DNA of 64,000 bases from Ruminococcaceae bacterium P7. Lineage in GTDB: Bacteria; Bacillota; Clostridia; Oscillospirales; Acutalibacteraceae. How positions within the stretch are numbered: the first letter of the stretch is position 1; each line of letters begins with the position of its first letter. Shown here piece after piece: positions 26,485 to 35,311 of this stretch. The stretch is taken from the NCBI GenBank assembly GCA_900100595.1, contig FMUA01000002.1, forward strand, positions 186,001 through 250,000, read 5' to 3'. Position numbers and translations under genes: made by a program. The notes under the pieces are model-generated. The model saw nothing but the letters and a program-made list of their open reading frames with translations, searched no databases and had not been told where the DNA came from.

Positions 26485-26513
26485 ATAATACAATACTATT
26501 GAGGAAATGTCAA
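26485..26513 (-). promoter_or_regulatory. Promoter of the sigma-H-like gene
   Basis: -35 TTGACA (26513-26508), 17-bp spacer, -10 TATTAT (26490-26485). Confidence 0.8.
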
Positions 26514-26606
26514 TCAGTTTTGACTCAATTTGTAGACTTGCCACAGTGACTGTTTAGAAATTGTGCAAAACTTCTGATGATAATAGCAAAAACGGTAAGA
26601 TAATCA

Positions 26607-26635
26607 TTGTAATCAATTGAAATAAATGGTATAAT
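26607..26635 (+). promoter_or_regulatory. Promoter of comM
   Basis: -35 TTGTAA (26607-26612), 17-bp spacer, -10 TATAAT (26630-26635). Divergent from the sigma-H-like promoter. Confidence 0.65.
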
Positions 26636-26663
26636 ATAGGTGATATTTCCAAAAGAAAGCGTG

Positions 26664-28199
26664 ATGGACATGGTTGTAAAAACCGCAAGCTTCGGCATCA
26701 GCGGCATCGACGGCTATCTTGTTGAGGTCGAAGCCGCCGCTGTGAAAGGGTTCCCGCGGATCGATCTGGTCGGGCTGCCCGACGCAGCCGTTAAAGAGAG
26801 CAAGGACAGGGTGACAAACGCCCTCAGCAGCTGCGGACTGACGATTCCCGAAAGCCATATCACCTTCAATCTCGCTCCCGCCGATATCAAAAAGGAAGGG
26901 CCGATCTACGACCTGCCCATCGCGGTCAATCTGATGCGGCTCGGCGGTACGATCCGCGTCGAGCCGAAGGACTGCGCCTTTGTCGGAGAGCTGTCGCTCA
27001 ACGGTGAGGTGCGCGGCGTCAACGGCGTCCTGCCCATGACCATCAAGGCGCGTGAGCTGGGCTACCGCCGCATGTTCGTTCCTCTTTCCAACAGCGCGGA
27101 GGCGGCGGTCGTCGACGGCATCGAGATCTATGCCGTCAAGGATATTCTCGCGCTGAGAGATATGCTCAACGGCTTGGTTCCGCTTGTGCCCGTGAAGCCC
27201 GCTCAGACCAAAAAACACGCCGAAAACGGCTTTGTGCCTGACTTTTCGCAGGTCAAGGGACAGTATGAAGCGAAAAGAGCACTGGAAATCGCCGCGGCAG
27301 GCTCGCACAATATCCTGCTCATCGGACCTCCCGGCTCGGGAAAAAGCATGCTCGCGAAGCGCATTCCCTCGATTCTGCCCGACATGAGCTTTGAGGAAAT
27401 GATCGAAACCACCAAAATCCACTCAATTGCCGGCTCTCTGCACAGCGACGGACTGATCGACGTGCGGCCGTTCCGTTCGCCGCACCACAGCGTCACGGCG
27501 GTCGGTCTCGGAGGCGGCGGATCAAACGGCATCCGTCCCGGAGAGGTTTCTCTGGCTCACAACGGCGTGCTCTTCCTTGATGAGCTGCCCGAATTCATGC
27601 GCTCGGCGCTCGAGGTGCTGCGTCAGCCCATTGAGGACAGCCGCATTACCATTTCACGCGCAGGTCAGAGCTGCACCTATCCCTGCTCCATCATGGTCGT
27701 GGCGGCGATGAACCCCTGCCCTTGCGGCTATTTCGGCGACGACACCCACCGGTGCACCTGCTCTCAGCATAAAATCCGCAGTTATCTGAACAAAATTTCC
27801 GGGCCGCTGCTCGACCGCTTTGATATCCACATCGAGGTGCCGCCCGTCAAGTTCGACGAGCTGCGCAGCGACGAGGTCGCCGAATGCTCGGCGGAGATCA
27901 AAAAACGCGTCGACGCGGCGCGTGAAATTCAGCGCGAACGCTTCAAAAACAGCAAAACAACGAGCAATTCGCGCATCAACGCCGCCGAATTGAGCAAATT
28001 CTGCCTGATCGATAAAGAAGCGGAAAATGTGCTGCGCAGCGCCTTTGAAAAGCTCAGCATGACCGCCCGCGCCTACGACAGAGTGCTCAAGGTCGCTCGC
28101 ACCATTGCGGATCTGGATCAGAGCGTTGTCATCCGCTCCTATCACGTTCTGGAGGCGGTTCAGTACCGCAGTCTGGACAGAAAATACTGGAACGCCTGA
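26664..28199 (+). CDS. comM: YifB/ComM family Mg-chelatase-like AAA+ ATPase
   Basis: 511 residues from ATG 26664; ATG 26670 (MVVKTASFG) is an equally possible start. An N-terminal Lon-protease-like domain (GLPDAAVKESKDRV), AAA+ core with Walker A GPPGSGKSMLAKR, sensor residues in RSPHHSVTAVG, zinc-like CPCGYFGDD...CTCSQ insert, and a C-terminal Mg-chelatase domain. ComM is a branch-migration helicase that aids integration of heterologous DNA during transformation. Single gene. Confidence 0.93.
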   Translation: MDMVVKTASFGISGIDGYLVEVEAAAVKGFPRIDLVGLPDAAVKESKDRVTNALSSCGLTIPESHITFNLAPADIKKEGPIYDLPIAVNLMRLGGTIRVEPKDCAFVGELSLNGEVRGVNGVLPMTIKARELGYRRMFVPLSNSAEAAVVDGIEIYAVKDILALRDMLNGLVPLVPVKPAQTKKHAENGFVPDFSQVKGQYEAKRALEIAAAGSHNILLIGPPGSGKSMLAKRIPSILPDMSFEEMIETTKIHSIAGSLHSDGLIDVRPFRSPHHSVTAVGLGGGGSNGIRPGEVSLAHNGVLFLDELPEFMRSALEVLRQPIEDSRITISRAGQSCTYPCSIMVVAAMNPCPCGYFGDDTHRCTCSQHKIRSYLNKISGPLLDRFDIHIEVPPVKFDELRSDEVAECSAEIKKRVDAAREIQRERFKNSKTTSNSRINAAELSKFCLIDKEAENVLRSAFEKLSMTARAYDRVLKVARTIADLDQSVVIRSYHVLEAVQYRSLDRKYWNA

Positions 28200-28251
28200 C
28201 GGGGATCATCTCATTTTGCGCGGCTGATAATCAGAGCAAGATTTCATTATT

Positions 28252-28280
28252 TTGCATCTTGTCAAAAAATGTGTTACAAT
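28252..28280 (+). promoter_or_regulatory. Promoter of the DUF1858-trmK-nif3 operon
   Basis: -35 TTGCAT (28252-28257), 17-bp spacer, -10 TACAAT (28275-28280). Confidence 0.75.
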
Positions 28281-28312
28281 ACTATTTACTACATAATACG
28301 GAGGTATTTATC

Positions 28313-28507
28313 ATGGAAATCACCAAGAACTCAATCATCGGCGACGTACTCGACCAACATCCCGAAACTGCCGGACTCTTTCTGAGCATCGGCATGCACT
28401 GCCTCGGCTGTCCCGCGTCCCGCGGCGAAACCATCGAGGAAGCCTGCATGGTTCACGGCGCTGACGCCGACGCGCTCGTCAAGACGCTCAACGAAGCGCT
28501 GAAATGA
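28313..28507 (+). CDS. DUF1858 protein (hybrid-cluster-associated disulfide-type)
   Basis: 64 residues from the ATG after GGAGG. DVLDQHPETAGLFLSIGMHCLGCPASRGETIEEAC is the hallmark of DUF1858, in which a CxxC pair may bind an iron-sulfur or other metal centre. It is related to the N-terminal domain of ScdA/RIC iron-sulfur repair proteins. Overlaps trmK (ATGA). Confidence 0.88.
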   Translation: MEITKNSIIGDVLDQHPETAGLFLSIGMHCLGCPASRGETIEEACMVHGADADALVKTLNEALK

Positions 28508-29154
28508 GTCAGCTCGACAGCAGGCTCGCGCTCTGCGCAAGCTTTGTGAGAGAAGGCAAACGGCTCGCCGACATCGGCACGGACCACGCGTATTTACCCG
28601 TGTGGCTGTGCCGTGCGGGCGTCACGCCCTGCGCGGTTGCCGCAGACATCAATCCCGACCCGCTCCGTCGCGGTACGGAAACTGTGGCGAACGCGGGTCT
28701 TTCCGACAGAATCGAAACCCGTCTCAGCGACGGGCTGAAAAATATTTCCTCCGAAGAAGCGGAGGATATCGTGATCGCGGGCATGGGCGGCGAGCTGATC
28801 GCGCGCATTCTCGACGAATGCCCGTATTCACGCGACAAAAGCAAACGCTTTATTCTGCAGCCGATGACGAAAAGCGAGGTTTTGATCCGCGCGCTTGACG
28901 ATAACGGCTTTTCCATTCTCAGACAGGACTGCTGTGTGGCGGCTGACAAGTGCTACACCGTCCTCAACGTCGCCTACACAGGCGAGACAACCAAACACGA
29001 CGCGCTCTATCCGTATCTCGGAGAGCTGCGCCCAAAAGAGAACGCGGCGCATCTGCGCTTTGTGGAGGGGCATATCAGCCGCCTTCAAAAGCAGGCAAAG
29101 GGCGACGCGCGCTTTGCTGCGCTTGCAGAGGAACTGAAAAAGAGGTGTGAATGA
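28504..29154 (+). CDS. trmK: tRNA (adenine22-N1)-methyltransferase TrmK
   Basis: 216 residues. SAM-binding LADIGTDHAYLPVWLC, AADINPDPL, DGLKNISSEEAEDIVIAGMGGELI and LQPMTKSEVLIR are TrmK/YqfN hallmarks. It methylates N1 of A22 in tRNA-Ser and tRNA-Tyr in Bacillus. The pairing with the next gene (YqfO/Nif3 family) is the conserved trmK-nif3 arrangement of Firmicutes. Confidence 0.95.
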   Translation: MSQLDSRLALCASFVREGKRLADIGTDHAYLPVWLCRAGVTPCAVAADINPDPLRRGTETVANAGLSDRIETRLSDGLKNISSEEAEDIVIAGMGGELIARILDECPYSRDKSKRFILQPMTKSEVLIRALDDNGFSILRQDCCVAADKCYTVLNVAYTGETTKHDALYPYLGELRPKENAAHLRFVEGHISRLQKQAKGDARFAALAEELKKRCE

Positions 29155-29927
29155 TGACGACGATCCAACAAATACTCGACTTTTTCGAGAGCTTCGCGCC
29201 GCTCGCAACCGCGATGGACTTCGACAACTGCGGGCTGCTTGTCGGCGACAAGGACACGCCTGTTTCAAAAGTGCTGGTGACGCTCGACATCACCGCGGAG
29301 GTCGTGAAGGAAGCGAAAGAAAAGGGCTGCGGACTGATCATCAGCCACCATCCCGTTATTTTTCAGCCGCTGCGCCGTATGAACAGCCGCTCTGTCCCTT
29401 ATCTGCTCGCGCAGGCGGGTATCGCCGCTGTGTGCATGCACACGAATCTCGACTTGAGCGAGAAATTCGGCGTGAATATCTGTCTCGGTCAGGCGGCAGG
29501 ACTGAAAGAGGTGTGCCGCGCGCCCGAGGGAGAATGTCTCTTTGCCGGCACGCTCGAGGAGACCATCTCCGTGCGTGAGCTGGCGCAGCGCGTCATGCAG
29601 AATCTCGCATGCAGCGGTCTGCGCTACACCGAGGGCAGAGGCACGGTCAGAACCGTCGCCGTCGCGAGCGGCGCGGGCGGCTCGGACATCTTTGCCGTTG
29701 CCGCCATCGGCGCGGACGCCCTCATCACGGGCGAGATTAAGCACCACGAAATCAACGCCGCGAACGAATACGGCATCGCGGTCATTGACGCGGGACACTT
29801 CAAAAGTGAAGACATTGTCATCAACCCGCTGATCGCGCGGCTGAAAGAAGAATTTCCCTCTGCGGAGTTTACAAAATGTCAGACTTATTCCGATAAAATG
29901 AAATACCTTTCATCTTTATCAAATTAA
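29154..29927 (+). CDS. Nif3-like dinuclear metal centre protein
   Basis: 257 residues from ATG 29154, 6 nt after GAGGTG; ATG 29151 is the alternative. Metal ligands in LIISHHPVIFQ, CMHTNLDLS, and ITGEIKHHEINAANEYGIAVIDAGHFKSED. Family members are hexameric rings with GTP cyclohydrolase I-type-2 annotation, but their activity is uncertain. This is the short form without the CutA-like insertion. It overlaps the trmK stop by one base. Confidence 0.93.
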   Translation: MTTIQQILDFFESFAPLATAMDFDNCGLLVGDKDTPVSKVLVTLDITAEVVKEAKEKGCGLIISHHPVIFQPLRRMNSRSVPYLLAQAGIAAVCMHTNLDLSEKFGVNICLGQAAGLKEVCRAPEGECLFAGTLEETISVRELAQRVMQNLACSGLRYTEGRGTVRTVAVASGAGGSDIFAVAAIGADALITGEIKHHEINAANEYGIAVIDAGHFKSEDIVINPLIARLKEEFPSAEFTKCQTYSDKMKYLSSLSN

Positions 29928-29929
29928 GG

Positions 29930-29958
29930 TTGCAAAATCGGTTACAAAATGCTATAAT
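29930..29958 (+). promoter_or_regulatory. Promoter of trmB and downstream genes
   Basis: -35 TTGCAA (29930-29935), 17-bp spacer, -10 TATAAT (29953-29958). The -10 is the left end of a perfect palindrome. Confidence 0.8.
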
Positions 29959-29978
29959 TAGATGATATTCTAATTATA
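29953..29978. promoter_or_regulatory. Palindromic operator candidate over the trmB -10 box
   Basis: TATAATTAGA-TGATAT-TCTAATTATA: 10-bp perfect arms covering the -10 and the predicted transcription start, ending 2 bp before the AAGGTG ribosome site. A repressor bound here would block both transcription start and leader access. Regulator unknown. Confidence 0.6.
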
Positions 29979-29988
29979 AGGTGAATCT

Positions 29989-30669
29989 ATGCGTATCAGA
30001 AAGAAAAAATGGGCGGAGCCTGAGCTGAGCGTCTGCGACTTCTTCGTGAAGAATCCCGGGGAGCACGCGGGCAACTGGAAGTCCGCCTTTTCCGAGGAGC
30101 AGCCGCTGTATCTCGAGGTCGGCTGCGGCAAGGGCGGCTTCGCGGGACAGCTCGCGCTGCAGTGCCCCGATAAAAACATCATCGCCGTCGATATCAAAAT
30201 CGACATGCTCGGCGTCGGCAGAAGAACCATCGTCAAGCTTTTCGAGGAAAGCGGCAAGACGCAGGAGGAGATCGACAACCTGCTGCTCGTCTGCTACAAC
30301 GTCGAGCAGCTCGACAAAATCATCACGCCCGACGACAAGATCGAGCGGCTGTTCATCAACTTCTGCAACCCGTGGCCGCGCGCCCGACACAAAAAGCGCA
30401 GGCTGACCTATCCGCGCAAGCTCGAGATGTACAAGAGCTTTCTCGCGGACGGCGCGGAAATCCGCTTCAAAACCGACGACGACGGGCTCTTTGAGGAGAG
30501 CGTCGCCTACTTTGAGGAGAGCGGCTATGAGATCACCTATCTCACCCGCGACCTCCATAACAGCAACTTTGAGGGAAACATCATGACCGAGCACGAGAAA
30601 ATGTTCTCGGACGAGGGCATCCCGATCAAATTTTTGATTGCGCGGGTCAAAAACCGCGTAAACGACTAA
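29989..30669 (+). CDS. trmB: tRNA (guanine46-N7)-methyltransferase TrmB
   Basis: 226 residues. SAM motif YLEVGCGKGGFAGQLA, AVDIKIDML, catalytic region FINFCNPWPRARHKKRRLTYP, and C-terminal TEHEKMFSDEGIPIKFL: all TrmB hallmarks. It makes m7G46 in tRNA. First gene of a run of co-oriented genes reaching prmC. Confidence 0.95.
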   Translation: MRIRKKKWAEPELSVCDFFVKNPGEHAGNWKSAFSEEQPLYLEVGCGKGGFAGQLALQCPDKNIIAVDIKIDMLGVGRRTIVKLFEESGKTQEEIDNLLLVCYNVEQLDKIITPDDKIERLFINFCNPWPRARHKKRRLTYPRKLEMYKSFLADGAEIRFKTDDDGLFEESVAYFEESGYEITYLTRDLHNSNFEGNIMTEHEKMFSDEGIPIKFLIARVKNRVND

Positions 30670-30698
30670 AGACTAACGACATGTGAGGTGACCGAGGC

Positions 30699-32030
30699 TT
30701 GAAGCTCAGAATATTCGCCGCCCTGACGGGCGCTTTGCTGCTCTGCTCCGCGGGCGGCTGCAGCTTTATGGAGCTCGACCTCGCGGACGCCCTCAGACCG
30801 CCCAAGACGATGGGCGACGAGGCGGCGATCGAGCAGCTGATCGCCGACACCGCCAAGGGCAGCTATATCCTGAAATATCCCAAAAACGGCAGCTACCGCA
30901 GCGCCATCATCATGAAGGACCTCAACGGCGACGAAACCGCCGAGGCTATCGCCTTCTTCCGCGGAAAAGAGGAGACCGCCAAGCTGCATATGCTCGTCAT
31001 GCGCGAGGATGAGGGCAGCTGGACTGTTTCGGGCGACTTTGTGACCGAAACTACCGACGTGGACTGCGTCGATTTCGCGCGTGTGACCAATTCGGAGCAT
31101 CCCGACATTCTGGTCGGCTACACCACCTACACGCCCAACGTCAACCTGCTGTACTGCTACACCTTCGACGGCACGGATACGACCGCCGTCACCGCGGGAC
31201 AAACCTACTCCGCCTTCTACTGCGGCAGCCTCGACGCTGCCGACCGCAGCCAGATCATCGCGCTTTCGCTCTACAACGCCGACGCGGAAGCCAAGGCGAC
31301 CATGCTCGAATATGACGCTGACAAGCGCTCCCTGTTCGCCAAGTCCTCCGTTTCGATGGATCCCGGTATCGTCAAGTACCGTCACGCGGTCATCGGCGAG
31401 CTGGAGGACGGCGTGAGAGGTATCGCCGTGGACGGCTCCTATGCCACAGGCGAGATCGTCACGCAGGTCATCTACTATAAAAAGGAAATGGCGCTGCTGC
31501 GCAACCCGCTCTATCAGGAAAGAATCAAGAACGTCACCCAGCGCACGCTCCGCGTGTACTCCGAGGACCTCAACAACGACCATGTGATCGACATTCCCAC
31601 AGTTGAGAAGCTCCCCTTTGCGGACGCCGAAGATGCAGCGGCAACCGCCGAAAAAGTGACGCGCAGCACCTTTAATACCACAGACGAGTCGCTCAGAAGG
31701 TACAGCGACTTTGTGGTCAACTTCGACGAAAGCTTTTCGATCCGCGTTCCCGAGCGCTGGACGGCAGGCAGCTACACTGCCATGTTCGACGAAAGGCTGA
31801 CCAAATTCTACGGATGGGATCACGGCAAGCGCGGCGATCTGCTTTTTGAGATCCGCGCCTTTGAGGTCTCGGACTGGGACAAGGGCAAGGACACCGACGC
31901 CTATACCCTGATCTACCGCGATAACCGCACCGCCTACACCTTCCGCAATTATACCGAATCTGACAGTCAGTACGCGCTGACTGATAATGAAATAAAAACA
32001 TCCTTCTCGGTATTCAGCGAAATCGGCTGA
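30699..32030 (+). CDS. Secreted lipoprotein of unknown function
   Basis: 443 residues from a TTG start 8 nt after GAGGTG. A lipoprotein signal (FAALTGALLLCSAGGC) places Cys at about residue 22. The mature protein shows an acidic SAIIMKDLNGDETAEAIAFFRG motif reminiscent of FG-GAP/VCBS-type calcium-binding repeats, also NDHVIDIPT, and no catalytic signature. It sits 45 bp upstream of a two-component system, so it may be a surface sensor partner; this is inference. Confidence 0.85.
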   Translation: MKLRIFAALTGALLLCSAGGCSFMELDLADALRPPKTMGDEAAIEQLIADTAKGSYILKYPKNGSYRSAIIMKDLNGDETAEAIAFFRGKEETAKLHMLVMREDEGSWTVSGDFVTETTDVDCVDFARVTNSEHPDILVGYTTYTPNVNLLYCYTFDGTDTTAVTAGQTYSAFYCGSLDAADRSQIIALSLYNADAEAKATMLEYDADKRSLFAKSSVSMDPGIVKYRHAVIGELEDGVRGIAVDGSYATGEIVTQVIYYKKEMALLRNPLYQERIKNVTQRTLRVYSEDLNNDHVIDIPTVEKLPFADAEDAAATAEKVTRSTFNTTDESLRRYSDFVVNFDESFSIRVPERWTAGSYTAMFDERLTKFYGWDHGKRGDLLFEIRAFEVSDWDKGKDTDAYTLIYRDNRTAYTFRNYTESDSQYALTDNEIKTSFSVFSEIG

Positions 32031-32075
32031 GCCGACTGACTTTGTGAAACTATTGAAAACACGGAGGTAACGAAA

Positions 32076-32783
32076 ATGAAAAAGATTCTTGTCTGCGAGG
32101 ACGAAGCCGCGATCCGCGATTTCGTCGTCATCAACCTCACACGCGCGGGCTACGACGTTGTGGAAGCCGACTGCGGCGAGGCTGCCCTGAAAAAATACGA
32201 GGAAAATGACGGCGATTTCGATATCGCCATTCTGGACGTCATGATGCCCGGCATCAACGGCTTTGAGGTCTGCAAGGAGCTGAGAAACCGCAACGGCGGC
32301 ATCGGTATCATCATGCTCTCCGCCAAAACGCAGGAGATGGACAAGGTGACCGGTCTGATGCTCGGCGCGGACGACTATGTTGCGAAGCCTTTCTCACCCA
32401 GCGAGCTGCTCGCGCGCGTGGACTCTCTCTACCGCCGCGTAGCGCTGGCGCAGTCACGCTCCGAAAACAACTTCAAGGAGGAACTCAAGAGCGGCGAGTT
32501 CATCCTCAATCTGCGCAACCGCGCCCTGCTCAAGAACGGCAAGATGATTGAGCTGACGCAGGTTGAGTTCCAGATCATGGAATACTTTTTCTCCAACCCC
32601 AATACCGCGCTTGACAGAATTGACATTCTCAACCACGTATGGGGCGACGCCTATGTGGGCGAGGATAAGATCGTCGACGTCAATATCCGCCGTCTGAGAA
32701 TGAAGGTCGAGGACGAGCCCTCCAACCCCAAGCACATCATCACCGTCTGGGGTCTGGGCTACAAGTGGGACGCGGGCAACTGA
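32076..32783 (+). CDS. OmpR/PhoB-type response regulator
   Basis: 235 residues. Receiver domain with phospho-acceptor D54 in AILDVMMPG, K in KPFSPSELLARV, and a C-terminal winged helix (ALDRIDILNHVWGDAYVGEDKIVDVNIRRLRMKVE). Pairs with the histidine kinase 44 bp downstream. It could be PhoP or WalR related, but the target cannot be read from the sequence. Confidence 0.95.
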   Translation: MKKILVCEDEAAIRDFVVINLTRAGYDVVEADCGEAALKKYEENDGDFDIAILDVMMPGINGFEVCKELRNRNGGIGIIMLSAKTQEMDKVTGLMLGADDYVAKPFSPSELLARVDSLYRRVALAQSRSENNFKEELKSGEFILNLRNRALLKNGKMIELTQVEFQIMEYFFSNPNTALDRIDILNHVWGDAYVGEDKIVDVNIRRLRMKVEDEPSNPKHIITVWGLGYKWDAGN

Positions 32784-32827
32784 TGACTTCAAACTAACGC
32801 AATCAACAGGAAAGGAGGCTGGCAACG

Positions 32828-34300
32828 GTGATCCGCGGTATTACGAAACGATGGATGCTCAATACACTGAGCGTGATTTTTACCATTATCGTGCTGATTG
32901 TTGTCAGCCTGATTCTGATTGTCACCTATGTGTTCCAGAACAGCGTCGAAACACAGCTCAACGCGGCGTGCAATGAGCTGAGTCTTGTTTTTTCGGGCTA
33001 CACCAGCGACAGCTACAACGACTTTACCTCCGCGGCGAGAGACTATGTCGAGAACTTCGACCAGAAGGAAAAAATGGGCGTCATGGTCATCAATCCCGCG
33101 GGCAGAGTCGTGATCACCTCCACGGGCTTCGTACCGTCCGAGAGTGAAAAAATGCCCGACTTTGAGGACGCCAAGAAAAGAAAGGACGGCTACGCCTTCT
33201 GGAGCGGCAAGCTCAGCTCGGGTGAGCCGGCCATGAGCGAAACACGGGTGATCACCAACGAAAACGACGCGATTGTCGGCGCGATACGCTATATCGTATC
33301 TATGGAGCCGATAAACAGCAGAATTTTGCTTGCGGACTCGGCGATCATCCTGATCGGGGTGATCATGCTGACGCTCGTTGTCATTTCGGGACTGCTGTTT
33401 ATCCGCTCGATCGTCAAGCCGATCCGCCGTCTCAGCGAAACGGCGGCGCAAATCGCGCAGGGAGATTTCTCCGCCTCCGAAAAGATCGAGCACAAATACG
33501 ACGATGAGATCGGCGACCTCTGCAAGGCGGTCAGCAATATGGCAAAGGATCTGCAGACCACCGAGCAGATGAAAAACGACTTCATCTCGCGTGTGTCGCA
33601 CGAGCTGAGAACGCCGCTCACTGCTATCAAGGGATGGGCGGAAACCATGCAGCTCAGCGAACGCGGAACGCTCGACCGCCGCACCTTTGACCGCGGCATG
33701 AGCGTCATCATCAAGGAAAGCGCCCGTCTGACGGGTATCGTTGAGGAGCTGCTCGACTTCGGCAGGATCCAGAGCGGAAGAATGGTGCTCATCAACGAGA
33801 AAATGGACATCCTCGCCGAATTCGACGAGACCATCTATATGCTCAAGGAGCGCGCCTCCGAAGCGGGCGTCCACCTGCTCTACGACGAGGACGACTCCAT
33901 CTATCCCCCGATCTACGGCGACCGCAACCGCCTGCGTCAGGTATTCATCAACGTGCTTGACAACGCGATCAAATACACCCCCAAGGGCGGAGTTGTGGCG
34001 GCACAGGTCATCTATTCCAAGGACGAGCCCGACGTCATCAAAATCGTCGTCACCGACTCCGGCTGCGGCATCGCTCCCGAGGACCTGCCGCGCGTCAAGG
34101 AGAAATTCTATAAAGCCAACCAAAAGGTGGGCGGCTCCGGCATCGGTCTTGCCGTTGCCGACGAAATCATGAACCTGCACCACGGCTCTCTCAATATCGA
34201 GAGCGGCGTCGGCGTAGGCACCACCGTCACCCTTACCTTCCCCATCTATAAAGAAGGGCAGGAAAAGCAAATGCCCGAGAATCAGAATATCAAACTCTAA
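32828..34300 (+). CDS. Sensor histidine kinase
   Basis: 490 residues from a GTG start 8 nt after AGGAGG. TM1 (about 13-35), an extracellular sensor of about 130 residues, TM2 (170-193), HAMP (194-246), HisKA with H258 in SRVSHELRTPLTAIKGW, and HATPase_c (NVLDNAIKYTPKGG, VTDSGCGIAPED, GSGIGLAVADEIM). Cognate of the preceding response regulator. Confidence 0.95.
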   Translation: MIRGITKRWMLNTLSVIFTIIVLIVVSLILIVTYVFQNSVETQLNAACNELSLVFSGYTSDSYNDFTSAARDYVENFDQKEKMGVMVINPAGRVVITSTGFVPSESEKMPDFEDAKKRKDGYAFWSGKLSSGEPAMSETRVITNENDAIVGAIRYIVSMEPINSRILLADSAIILIGVIMLTLVVISGLLFIRSIVKPIRRLSETAAQIAQGDFSASEKIEHKYDDEIGDLCKAVSNMAKDLQTTEQMKNDFISRVSHELRTPLTAIKGWAETMQLSERGTLDRRTFDRGMSVIIKESARLTGIVEELLDFGRIQSGRMVLINEKMDILAEFDETIYMLKERASEAGVHLLYDEDDSIYPPIYGDRNRLRQVFINVLDNAIKYTPKGGVVAAQVIYSKDEPDVIKIVVTDSGCGIAPEDLPRVKEKFYKANQKVGGSGIGLAVADEIMNLHHGSLNIESGVGVGTTVTLTFPIYKEGQEKQMPENQNIKL

Positions 34301-34309
34301 GGAGACATT

Positions 34310-35311
34310 ATGTCCAAAAAAACAAAGAAAATTACTTCTATCGGCGGCAGCGCGCTCATTGAAGGTATTATGATGCGCGGCCCCAAGAAAAGCACGGTCT
34401 GCGTGCGCACCGGCAAGGACGAAATCTACAGCGAGGATATCAGCATCACCACCATTCCCTCCAAGCTTAGCTTCTTCAAAATCCCCTTCTTCCGCGGCAT
34501 CGCGGGTCTGATTGACTCCATGCGCCTCAGCTACAAGAGCCTGATGCTCTCCGCAGACAAGGCGATCGAGAGCGCGGAAATCGAGGAGGAGCCATCGAAG
34601 TTTGAAAAGTGGCTGGACGAAAAATTCGGCGACAAGCTCGTCAAGGTGCTGATGGTGATCGCGTCGGTTTTCGGCGTTGCCCTCGCCGTCGGACTGTTTT
34701 TCTTTTTGCCGTCCTTCCTCTTTGACCTCTGCGGCAACTTCATCCCCGCGTTCAGAGAGTCCGACGCCAACTCCCCCGAAATGGTGCGCCTGTGGAAATC
34801 CATCTTTGAGGGCGTGCTCAAAATCGTGCTCTTCCTCGGCTATATTGTGATTGTATCGCAGCTCAGCGACATGAAGCGCGTGTTCATGTATCACGGTGCG
34901 GAGCACAAGACGATTTTCTGCTATGAAAATGAAGAGGAGCTGACCGTCGCCAACGTCAAAAAGCAGACGCGCTTCCATCCGCGCTGCGGCACCAGCTTCA
35001 TGGTCATCATGCTGCTGCTCGGCATCGTGATCGGTTTGTTCATTCCCGCGAATCCTTTCGGCGTCGCGTTTTTACGCCCCGTTTTTAAAATATTACTGAT
35101 TCCCGTGACCTGCGGCATCGGCTATGAATTGATCAAGCTCTGCGGCAAGCACGACAACGCGTTCACCCGCATCATCGCCGCTCCCGGTCTTTGGGCGCAG
35201 CGCATCACCACCAAGGAGCCTGACGACAGCATGATCGAGGTCGCGATCGAGGCGATCAAGGCGGTCATCCCCGAGGACGGCTCCGACATCGTCAAAAACT
35301 GCGGATGTTAA
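34310..35311 (+). CDS. DUF1385 membrane protein (YqhQ-like)
   Basis: 333 residues. GGSALIEGIMMRGPKKSTVCVR at the N-terminus and the central MYHGAEHKTIFCYENEEELTV and TRFHPRCGTSFMV motifs define DUF1385; about four transmembrane helices between. Function unknown despite wide distribution; in Firmicutes it usually stands before prmC, as here (7-bp overlap). Confidence 0.92.
   Translation: MSKKTKKITSIGGSALIEGIMMRGPKKSTVCVRTGKDEIYSEDISITTIPSKLSFFKIPFFRGIAGLIDSMRLSYKSLMLSADKAIESAEIEEEPSKFEKWLDEKFGDKLVKVLMVIASVFGVALAVGLFFFLPSFLFDLCGNFIPAFRESDANSPEMVRLWKSIFEGVLKIVLFLGYIVIVSQLSDMKRVFMYHGAEHKTIFCYENEEELTVANVKKQTRFHPRCGTSFMVIMLLLGIVIGLFIPANPFGVAFLRPVFKILLIPVTCGIGYELIKLCGKHDNAFTRIIAAPGLWAQRITTKEPDDSMIEVAIEAIKAVIPEDGSDIVKNCGC

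Noticed and set aside
32789..34978. 729-residue open frame on the minus strand opposite the histidine kinase and DUF1385 genes
   Set aside because: It is antisense to two genes with unmistakable domains; long antisense frames are expected here from GC-rich third codon positions. Its translation has no recognisable domain.
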